5,219 bases of DNA from G963674505 sp964575975. Lineage in GTDB: Bacteria > Desulfobacterota > Desulfobacteria > Desulfobacterales > SKZT01. Shown here in pieces: positions 1 to 5,202 of this stretch (position 1 is the first letter of the stretch; each line of letters opens with the position of its first letter). The position numbers and the translations under genes were made by a program. The notes beneath the pieces are model-generated. The model did no database searches and was not told the DNA's origin. It saw only the letters and a program-made list of their open reading frames with translations. Location of the stretch: contig CAZNTU010000330.1 of NCBI GenBank assembly GCA_964575975.1, positions 1 through 5,219 on the forward strand, given 5' to 3'.

Positions 1-107
1 CCGGGAAATCCAGAAACAGATTCTTGAAATTGCCGTCGTGGGATTCTCCGGTCATCCGCAGGGCCTGTGGTCGGATCGCAACGCCGTGAATTCGGTCAAA
101 CCTTGAT
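1..107. other. GC-rich left-edge fragment, possible dispersed repeat or gene end
   Basis: The first ~107 bases are clearly richer in G+C than the next 200. They are open on the plus strand from base 2 to a TGA at 104-106 (34 codons, containing EIAVVGFSGHPQG). They are also open on the minus strand, running off the left edge (containing RMTGESHDGNFKNLFLDFP). Both translations have the feel of repeat-derived peptides that turn up at the edges of predicted genes, but I cannot name a family. It could be the 3' end of a plus-strand gene, the start of a minus-strand gene or a dispersed repeat. The sharp composition change near 107 favours a discrete element. Confidence 0.25.
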
Positions 108-174
108 GAAATAAATTTGTATCGATGAATGCTTTATCTTGCGGGAAGTTCTTCTCTCGAGAGCCTTATCTATC

Positions 175-312
175 CTAAACTCGCTCATAGATCACTTCCC
201 TCGTCATAGGCGAGAAATCTTTCAACCGGACAGGTTTGGACAACAAATGATCGATGAAATCCGCCTTTGAAGCCTTTTGTTCGCTTAATTTTTCCGAAAG
301 ATCAATTGTCCT
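175..312 (-). pseudogene. Remnant of a small antitoxin-like protein (C-terminal part)
   Basis: After the TAA at 315-313 that closes the Rpn remnant, the same minus frame stays open for 45 codons to a TAG at 177-175. It has no ATG start. The translation ends RLKDFSPMTREVIYERV, preceded by KADFIDHLLSKPV. A short 'F(I/L)xxLLxxPxxxxxFxPxxREEIYER' ending is one I associate with small antitoxin-like proteins encoded just before PIN-type toxins. This is recollection, not a search result. No PIN-like toxin frame follows at 174-1. The missing start and the lack of a partner suggest a fragment. It could equally be chance coding in AT-rich DNA. Confidence 0.2.
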
Positions 313-981
313 TTAAAGGTCAGGCCGCCTTTTTCCTGGAATACGCAACCAGCTACAAATTCCCACGCGAGGACGCATCTCCTGGCTTTTCGATAAATTG
401 TTCGCGACGATCGTCTTCAGATCGTCGATTCCGATGCCGTCCGCAGTGCTCAGTATGTAGCGAAGTACAAGTTCCAATGTATTGCATTCCCGTCTCTTTC
501 TCAAGAAGGGAGCGCATCAGGGACAGAATCGCCGGGGGCGTTCCTTCGTAGCCCGGGGAGAAGACGTGCTTCAAAAGCAGCAGCCCCCGCGGCAGAGGAC
601 CTCTCCGTTGTTCGATCGTCGGTGTATCGGGAGAGAGGTCGAACAATACGAGTGCATGCGCCAGAGGCGGCCGATGCAGGCGTGCAGCTGCAATCCGATC
701 GTCTTCTCCGGATGGCTCTTGTGCTCGAACAAAAGATGGACGTAGTTGGCTTGCTTTCCGAACGAGGCTTTGTAGAGCAAGTCCGAGTGGAATTCCTTCA
801 GTCGGCCGTCGACAAAGCCGTCCTTCCGAATTTCGAGGGTATCCAAATCCACCAGTTCGCGCATCGGTTCGGGAAGGCAGTTTCCGAGAAGATCCCGGGC
901 CGATTCCCTGTTCGACCATATTTGCTTGAACAGCCTGTCGTGGGGACTGGATATTTTCGAGTCGCTTGTCTCTGCGGTCAC
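313..981 (-). pseudogene. Rpn family recombination-promoting nuclease / putative transposase, frameshifted and internally deleted
   Basis: Rpn proteins (PF04754-type, PD-(D/E)XK fold) are usually about 290-340 residues and act as DNA endonucleases that promote recombination. This copy begins best at GTG 981-979, which gives VTAETSDSKISSPHDRLFKQ and the family hallmark 'PHDRLFK'. The nuclease core is intact: the D of SDLLYK and the E and K of LLFEHKSHPEK. The frame then fails near 654-675. The following family block (LVLFDLSPD, RGLLLLKHVFSP, ILSLMRSLLEKETG) lies in another frame, and the usual segment between these blocks, roughly 60-80 residues, is missing. A second break is at 478, where one extra base separates ETGMQY from LELVLRYILSTADGIGIDDLK. 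The tail degenerates before TAA 315-313. The first fragment alone would be a 136-residue product stopping at 571. I see no good ribosome binding site. The GTG overlaps the TGA of the upstream gene, and the gene is probably non-functional. Confidence 0.8.
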
Positions 982-2657
982 TGGGGGAATCGAAGTTCGG
1001 TTTTCCTCGCGTCCTTTGCGTCTTGGCGGTTCGTTGTCGAGCCCGGGAAGGCGCAAAGATTTTCAAGGCCGTTGGCGGTTTCGTCGTATATGTTTCCGCA
1101 GGACATGCATTTTAGATCGTCTCCGAGGCGTTCTCCGCATTGGCAGGCCCAGCCGATGCGGCGGGCGGGGTTGCCGACCATCAGGGCATGGTCCGGGGCG
1201 TTTCTTGTCAGTACGGCGCCGGCGCCGACGAAGGCGTAGCGTCCGACGGTGACGCCGCAGACGACGGTGCAGTTGGCGCCCAGGGTGGCCCCGTGCTTCA
1301 CAAGGGTGGGGCGCACCTGGTCCATCTTTCGGATTTCCGCCCGGGGATTGTAGATGTTGGTGAACACCATGGATGGTCCGCAGAATACTCCGTCCTCCAA
1401 AGTTACACCTTTATATATGGACACATTGTTTTGTATCTTGCATCCGTTGCCTACGGTCACGTCCGGTCCGATCACCACGTTTTGGCCGATGTTGCAGTTT
1501 TCCCCGATCCTGGAACCCGAAAGGACGTGGGAAAAGTGCCAGATTTTGGCGCCTTGGCCGATCTCGACCCCCTTGTCGATTTCGGCCGTGTCGTGTACGA
1601 AAACGTTCGGGGGCAGGGGAGTCCCTTGTTCGTTATCGACTTTGGGCGACTGTGTTCTTTCCTGCGAATCGAGATCTATTTTGCAGCAAAGATTGTCCAG
1701 GGAACGCTGCGCGGCCTTGAGGATTTTAAGGACACGGAGGCCCTCGGCGCCGTCGGTGGCCGGGCCGTGGCCGTTTTTCACGCAGCCTAGAAAATGCTCG
1801 CATTCCATGCGGAGGGGCTCCGCCTGCGGAATGTCCGGTCTTTCTGGCTCTCCCTTGACAGGAACGGGCGAGCCGTTTTTCCAGTCTATCCGGTGAGGAT
1901 AAAGTAGAAGCTTGTCCTTCCAGGGTTGCGTGTCGTCGAAAACGGCCATTTTTCCGTCCCCAACAACGACGAGCTTCTGTTCCTTGAACGGATGCAGCCA
2001 CGATACGAAAACATGCGCCCTCAGACCCGACGGAAATTCCATGTGGGTGGTGGTGACGTCGGCTATCCTCTGGTGCAGGTAGTACCCGCCTGTGGCGGAC
2101 ACGTTTTCCGGCTCCTCGCCCGCCAGGGAAAGAATCATCGAGATGTCGTGCGGGGCGAAGGACCAGAGGATGTTTTCCTCCCGTCGGATCTTTCCCAGGT
2201 TGAGGCGGTGGGAATAGATGTAGTTGATGCGCCCAAGCTCTCCGGAGCCGGCTAGTTCCTTGAGCTTGACGAAAACGGGATGGTATTGCAGAAGATGGCC
2301 GACCATCAGGACCAGCCGCTTTTCGGCGGCAAGATCGATGAGCGCCTGCCCTTCGTCCACGTCGAGGACCAGCGGCTTCTCGACGTATACGTGCTTTCTC
2401 GCGAGAAGCGCTTCCCGCGCCAGGCCGAAGTGGGTCTCGGCCGGAGTGGCGATGACCACGCCGTCGATGTCGGTCCTCGACAGGACATCGCTTATGGCCA
2501 CGCAGGTCTCCACATTATCGTACTGGGACTTGAAAGAGGCGAGGACGTTCTCGTTTCTGTCGCAGACGAGTTTCAGCGATCCGAGCATGTGATGATTGCG
2601 GACCAGGTTCTTTCCCCAGTAGCCGCTTCCGATTACCGCTATTTTGGGTTGGGTCAT
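978..2657 (-). CDS. Bifunctional Gfo/Idh/MocA oxidoreductase - WbpD/WlbB-like N-acetyltransferase fusion
   Basis: 559 residues. Residues 1-322 form a Gfo/Idh/MocA dehydrogenase: a Rossmann nucleotide-binding loop GSGYWG at 10-15, the catalytic-lysine motif EKP at 93-95 (K94), and a HD pair at 170-171 in the C-terminal substrate domain. Residues 323-350 are a polar linker. Residues 351-503 are a left-handed beta-helix acetyltransferase with hexapeptide repeats (IGQNVVIGPDVTVGNGCKI) and stretches nearly identical to what I recall of WbpD (CGPSMVFTN.YNPR, GATLGANCT.VCGVT). Residues 505-520 add a CxC-x9-CxxC zinc-ribbon-like motif. The inferred role is C3 oxidation of a UDP-2-acetamido sugar (probably the uronic acid) with NAD(P), then acetyl-CoA-dependent N-acetylation of the 3-amine made by the neighbouring aminotransferase, in the cytoplasm. 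The dehydrogenase half does not closely resemble P. aeruginosa WbpB as I remember it, so its substrate is inferred from its partners. ATG 2657 is preceded by AAAAGG six bases upstream. The last ~20 residues look repeat-derived. Confidence 0.9.
   Translation of the reverse strand: MTQPKIAVIGSGYWGKNLVRNHHMLGSLKLVCDRNENVLASFKSQYDNVETCVAISDVLSRTDIDGVVIATPAETHFGLAREALLARKHVYVEKPLVLDVDEGQALIDLAAEKRLVLMVGHLLQYHPVFVKLKELAGSGELGRINYIYSHRLNLGKIRREENILWSFAPHDISMILSLAGEEPENVSATGGYYLHQRIADVTTTHMEFPSGLRAHVFVSWLHPFKEQKLVVVGDGKMAVFDDTQPWKDKLLLYPHRIDWKNGSPVPVKGEPERPDIPQAEPLRMECEHFLGCVKNGHGPATDGAEGLRVLKILKAAQRSLDNLCCKIDLDSQERTQSPKVDNEQGTPLPPNVFVHDTAEIDKGVEIGQGAKIWHFSHVLSGSRIGENCNIGQNVVIGPDVTVGNGCKIQNNVSIYKGVTLEDGVFCGPSMVFTNIYNPRAEIRKMDQVRPTLVKHGATLGANCTVVCGVTVGRYAFVGAGAVLTRNAPDHALMVGNPARRIGWACQCGERLGDDLKCMSCGNIYDETANGLENLCAFPGSTTNRQDAKDARKTELRFPQ
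1005..1031 (-). repeat. NRQDAKDAR-type repeat tail at the end of the acetyltransferase frame
   Basis: Residues 543-551 of the fused oxidoreductase-acetyltransferase read NRQDAKDAR, encoded by a 'cgccaagacgcaaagg' type sequence. I recognise this kind of tail (NRQDAK / NRKDAKNAK) as a peptide that recurs at the ends of unrelated predicted proteins, because a dispersed intergenic repeat is read through. That link is from memory. Here it lies after the last residues that align with the acetyltransferase family and immediately before the Rpn remnant, so it may mark the boundary of inserted DNA. Confidence 0.4.
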
Positions 2658-2690
2658 GACAAACCTTTTGTGAGTGAAAAGTTAAGAGTG

Positions 2691-2766
2691 AGGAGTGAGG
2701 AGAAACGGAAAAGTCTCTTCCCTAAAGATGGTATGGAAATCCCCTCTCCCATATCTCCTCACTCCT
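2691..2766. repeat. Inverted copies of the purine-rich repeat, intergenic hairpin
   Basis: AGGAGTGAGGAGA at 2691-2703 is the exact reverse complement of TCTCCTCACTCCT at 2754-2766 (13 bp arms, 50-base spacer). The left arm lies inside a wider purine-rich stretch (2671-2703, with GTGAAAAGTTA) that is an inverted version of the repeats flanking the four-helix-bundle gene. In the minus-strand transcript this would fold just upstream of the oxidoreductase-acetyltransferase ribosome binding site. There is no T-run suggesting a minus-strand terminator. Confidence 0.6.
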
Positions 2767-2800
2767 AACTCCTTACTCCTTACTCCTCACTCCTAACTCC
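2759..2800. repeat. Direct repeats downstream of the four-helix-bundle gene
   Basis: TCACTCCTAACTCC occurs identically at 2759-2772 and 2787-2800, joined by short TTACTCC units. The same 14-mer is found a third time at 3247-3260 on the other side of the gene, in the same orientation. On the minus strand it reads GGAGTTAGGAGTGA. The copy at 2787-2800 encodes the end of the four-helix-bundle protein (GVRSEE), and the adjoining unit gives its TAA stop. Confidence 0.8.
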
Positions 2801-3151
2801 CTTCTGGTGTCGAATGAGGCCGTTTAGGATTTTGTCTTCTTCGATGAGTTTGGCGTCGATTTGTTCCCAATCCGGGTTTTCCAGGAAACATAGGGCATTC
2901 GAAAGTTCCAGTTGGGTATCCAATTCGCTTAGGGAACCGGTTGCGATGTATAGAAAATTGACGAACCCCTTTTTCGAATTTCTGGCCGCTCCTTCCGCTA
3001 TATTGCTTGGAATGCTCACCGCGCAGCGTCGCATCTGCGAAACCAAACCGAACTTTTCCTCCGGGGGAAAGCCCTTCGTGAGCAGATAGATGTCTTTGGC
3101 GATTTCCATTCCCAACTGCCAAGCTTTCAGTTTTTTATAAGGCTTTTCCAT
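2780..3151 (-). CDS. Four-helix-bundle protein (23S rRNA intervening-sequence protein family)
   Basis: 123 residues, the usual size for this family. The hallmark SIPSNIAEG is at 46-54, followed by the second conserved block FLYIATGSLSELDTQL at 66-81; the start KLKAWQLGMEIAKDIY is also typical. Members form small all-helical oligomers related in fold to the Avd accessory proteins of diversity-generating retroelements. Their biochemical role is unknown, and no reverse transcriptase or variable repeat is present here. ATG 3151 is chosen because GGAGG lies 10 bases upstream, itself part of the purine-rich repeat. The last six residues (GVRSEE) and the stop are encoded by the downstream repeat copy. 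The gene lies in the same direction as, and between, two sugar-pathway genes with which it has no obvious functional link. It is therefore more likely a passenger than a pathway member. Confidence 0.88.
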   Translation of the reverse strand: MEKPYKKLKAWQLGMEIAKDIYLLTKGFPPEEKFGLVSQMRRCAVSIPSNIAEGAARNSKKGFVNFLYIATGSLSELDTQLELSNALCFLENPDWEQIDAKLIEEDKILNGLIRHQKGVRSEE

Positions 3152-3183
3152 CCTCTAAGTTCCTCCTCTTTTCTCCTCCCTCC

Positions 3184-3260
3184 TCACTTTTCCCTCCTTA
3201 CTTTTCCCTCCTTACTTTTCCCTCCTAACTTTTCACTCCTAACTTTTCACTCCTAACTCC
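3184..3260. repeat. Array of five 14-bp tandem repeats plus a partial unit
   Basis: On the plus strand the units are TCACTTTTCCCTCC (3184-3197), TTACTTTTCCCTCC twice (3198-3211, 3212-3225) and TAACTTTTCACTCC twice (3226-3239, 3240-3253). A partial TAACTCC follows at 3254-3260. The consensus on the minus strand is GGAGKGAAAAGTWA. More irregular CTCC-rich sequence continues toward the four-helix-bundle start at 3151 and supplies its ribosome binding site. The array begins exactly at the last codons of the aminotransferase, whose TAG stop lies in the partial unit and adjoining bases. The units directly abut one another with no spacers, so this is a minisatellite, not a CRISPR array. Confidence 0.85.
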
Positions 3261-4377
3261 AAACGGAGCATATGGTGTCGATATCCGCCTTGGAGAGATA
3301 GGGATGCATAGGGAGGCTGAAGATTCTGGCGGAGAAGTCTTCGCTGACGGGGAAGTCTCCTTGTTTGTATCCCAATTCTTCGAAGGCCGTTTGCAGGTGA
3401 AGGGGTTTCGGGTAATAAATCGCGGTCGGGACGCCTTTATTCTTGAGTTTGGTTTGGAGTCGTTCGCGCTCGCCGGGGTTTTCGGCGAGGACGGAGTATT
3501 GCGCCCATACGGAGCGGAGTCCTTCGGGGACGAGAGGCGTTTTCACGCGGGGATCGGCCGACAGCTGCCGGGCGTATTCGTCAGCGACTTTGTTCCTGAG
3601 TTCGACCTCCTCCGGGAATATGTCGAACTTGGCAAGGAGTATGGCAGCCTGCAGGGTGTCAATCCTTCCGTTTATTCCGATGCGGACGTTGTCGTACTTG
3701 TCGGTTCCCTGGCCATGCACGAGGAGCGAACGGAGCGTTTTCGCCAGCTCGTCGTCGTTGGTGAAGCACATGCCGCCGTCGCCGTAGCATCCCAAGGGCT
3801 TGGCCGGAAAAAAGGACGTGCAACCGACGTCGGCGAGGCCGCAGGCTTTTTTGCCGTTGTACTGGGCACCGAAGGACTGGGCGGCGTCTTCGACGACGAA
3901 AAGGCCGTATTTTTTCGCAATGGCGTTTATTCGGTCGTAGTCGGCCGGAAGACCGAAAAGATCCACGGGGACTATTCCTTTGGGTTCGAGAGGGGCCTGG
4001 GTTTCCGCCTGGAGAGCCTGCACGGCCACCTCAAGTTTGTCGGGATCGATATTGAAGGTGTCGGGGTCGATATCCACGAAAACGGGGGTCGCGCCAAGGA
4101 TTCGGATGACTTCGGCGGTGGCGACGAAAGTGAACGGCGTCGTGAAAATCGCGTCGCCCGGCCCGACCCCGTAGGCCATCAAAGGCAGAAGAAGCGCGTC
4201 GGTTCCGGACGAGCAGCCGATGGCGTGTTTCACGCCCGTGTAATCCGCCAGCCGGTCCTCCAGTTCCTTGACTTCCGGCCCCATGATGTATTTGCCATGC
4301 TTCAGAACCGTTTGGATGTTTCGATCGATCTTTTCCTTGATTCTTTTCTGTTGAGCCGCCAAGTCTACGAATTGCAT
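3253..4377 (-). CDS. wbpE: DegT/DnrJ/EryC1/StrS-family sugar aminotransferase, WbpE-like
   Basis: PLP-dependent (fold type I, VioA/WbpE group) aminotransferase of 374 residues, full length for the family. It would transfer an amino group, usually from glutamate, to the 3-keto group of a UDP-2-acetamido-3-keto sugar. Numbering from the upstream ATG at 4392, the phosphate-binding SSGTDAL is at 61-67, EDAAQSFGA at 168-176 supplies the pyridine-N aspartate D169, and the Schiff-base lysine is K198 in TSFFPAKPLGCYGDGG. NGRIDTLQAAIL at 241-252 and MHPYL at 362-366 are also conserved. Long blocks match my recollection of P. aeruginosa WbpE. The second ATG (4377) is preferred: AAAGGA lies six bases before it, and WbpE also starts directly at M..F.DL. 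ATG 4392 lacks a good ribosome binding site. It is the first gene of the block. Its stop lies in the edge of the 14-bp repeat array. The exact sugar (GlcNAcA or other) is inferred from the partner genes. Confidence 0.93.
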   Translation of the reverse strand: MQFVDLAAQQKRIKEKIDRNIQTVLKHGKYIMGPEVKELEDRLADYTGVKHAIGCSSGTDALLLPLMAYGVGPGDAIFTTPFTFVATAEVIRILGATPVFVDIDPDTFNIDPDKLEVAVQALQAETQAPLEPKGIVPVDLFGLPADYDRINAIAKKYGLFVVEDAAQSFGAQYNGKKACGLADVGCTSFFPAKPLGCYGDGGMCFTNDDELAKTLRSLLVHGQGTDKYDNVRIGINGRIDTLQAAILLAKFDIFPEEVELRNKVADEYARQLSADPRVKTPLVPEGLRSVWAQYSVLAENPGERERLQTKLKNKGVPTAIYYPKPLHLQTAFEELGYKQGDFPVSEDFSARIFSLPMHPYLSKADIDTICSVWS

Positions 4378-4383
4378 ATTTGG

Positions 4384-4389
4384 TCCTTT
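4384..4389 (-). promoter_or_regulatory. Ribosome binding site deciding the aminotransferase start
   Basis: On the minus strand the sequence reads ATGAAAGGACCAAATATG. AAAGGA lies six bases before the second ATG (4377), ideal for a Shine-Dalgarno element, whereas the first ATG (4392) is preceded by CCGGGACG with poor spacing. This supports initiation at 4377. Confidence 0.6.
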
Positions 4390-4661
4390 CATCGTCCCGG
4401 AAAAGGATGGTACACTGCCTTTCGCGTACTAACGAAAGAGATTATGCCGAGCATAGCTCCGCCTTTTGAGTTCCAGTTGCCAATTTTTTTATCGGTCAAA
4501 AATGATGAAACAAGTTTAAATTCGAACAGCACGAACGAGTCGATACTCCTGCAGGATTCGTGCAGCTTTTCCATTTCCAAGCTCCGAATCCAGTTGCGAA
4601 AAACTTGTATGTTTCTTCTTCCCGGGCTGTCCCGCCCGCCTTTAGAGCAGGATCGGAGCCG

Positions 4662-4709
4662 AATTCAACCGTCGGTCCACCGTCATGGACATGGAACGAC
4701 GGTCGAATT
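4662..4709. repeat. Imperfect inverted repeat in the leader
   Basis: AATTCAACCGTCG at 4662-4674 pairs with CGACGGTCGAATT at 4697-4709 with one mismatch (G-U possible in one strand). Inside it GTCCA (4675-4679) pairs with TGGAC (4686-4690). The result is a long hairpin with a bulge. Bases 4704-4709 are shared with the neighbouring 31-bp palindrome, so the two structures cannot both form completely. Confidence 0.55.
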
Positions 4710-4734
4710 TTTTCCTTTGAAAGGAAAAAATTCG
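4704..4734. repeat. Perfect 31-bp palindrome (15-bp arms, one central base)
   Basis: CGAATTTTTTCCTTT at 4704-4718 and AAAGGAAAAAATTCG at 4720-4734 are exact reverse complements around G4719. In the plus direction it is followed by a run of six T (4737-4742), so it could act as a plus-strand intrinsic terminator, but no plus-strand gene precedes it. In the minus direction no T-run follows. It could also be a protein-binding site or an RNA hairpin in the operon leader. Confidence 0.7.
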
Positions 4735-5099
4735 AGTTTTTTGCTATTGGAAAATTCTTTTTCTAGGCATTTGATTTTGCGAGGGCGGATAGATTTCGCC
4801 AGGAAGACGCACGCCTGGCTTTTCGTGTCCTTGCCTCCGAAATGTTTTTGATTCTCCTTTACGAATTCGAATAGCAACTTTCAAAACCGATTGAATATCA
4901 GATTCACTTGCCGAAATTTTCGAGCACATGGATTCTTTTGGCATATATCGTCAAAAAAACGCTCGAAAAAAAGAATGTTCAGAATTTTAATTGTACCGAT
5001 GTTCTATAGTTCATTTGCATACGTTCCTCCCAAAACGGGGTTTTCATCCAGAGTTCGAGAAGATACGTAAAAATTGGATTTATATTTTTATTAGCAGGT

Positions 5100-5128
5100 T
5101 TTATACAGATCTTGGACTGGAATGTCAA
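5100..5128 (-). promoter_or_regulatory. Near-consensus sigma70-type promoter pointing at the sugar operon
   Basis: On the minus strand TTGACA (5128-5123) is followed after exactly 17 bases by TATAAA (5105-5100), six of six and five of six consensus matches. Transcription would start near 5093 and give a leader of roughly 715 bases before the aminotransferase start at 4377, as no convincing gene lies between. The AT-rich surroundings raise the chance of coincidental matches, but a perfect -35 with optimal spacing is notable. Confidence 0.55.
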
Positions 5129-5174
5129 TATCTGTGTTTATTGTCGTTCGATGGTTGATTGGTTATTGGTTATT

Positions 5175-5202
5175 TTGACATTGTAAACTTAACGGGTAAC
5201 AT
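5175..5202 (+). promoter_or_regulatory. Possible divergent plus-strand promoter
   Basis: TTGACA at 5175-5180 is followed after 16 bases by TAACAT at 5197-5202 (four of six matches to TATAAT). It would drive transcription off the right edge, divergent from the minus-strand promoter at 5128-5100. The -10 is weak and no gene start is visible within the window, so this is tentative. Confidence 0.3.

Noticed and set aside
154..163. CTCTCGAGAG palindrome as a terminator after the operon
   Set aside because: It has only 5-bp arms and no T-run on either side.
353..1066. A single 237-codon minus-strand frame through the Rpn region
   Set aside because: Only its middle part matches Rpn. Its first half is out of frame with the intact nuclease core, so it is not a gene in itself.
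1140..1790. Plus-strand open frames opposite the acetyltransferase domain
   Set aside because: They are low-complexity shadows of the hexapeptide-repeat coding sequence on the minus strand.
2780..3151. Four-helix-bundle protein as Avd of a diversity-generating retroelement
   Set aside because: The fold is related, but no reverse transcriptase, template repeat or variable repeat is visible. The motifs fit the stand-alone 23S rRNA intervening-sequence protein family.
3184..3260. Short regularly repeated units, considered as a CRISPR array
   Set aside because: The units are 14 bp and directly adjacent with no spacers, and no cas gene is present. It is a minisatellite.
4441..4446. CATAAT on the minus strand as a promoter close to the aminotransferase
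   Set aside because: No acceptable -35 lies 16-18 bases upstream (at most three of six matches). The promoter at 5128-5100 is much better.
3304..4851. Very long plus-strand open frame (515 codons) antisense to the aminotransferase
   Set aside because: The opposite strand encodes an unmistakable WbpE-like enzyme. The plus frame has no family motifs and is a shadow of GC-rich codons.
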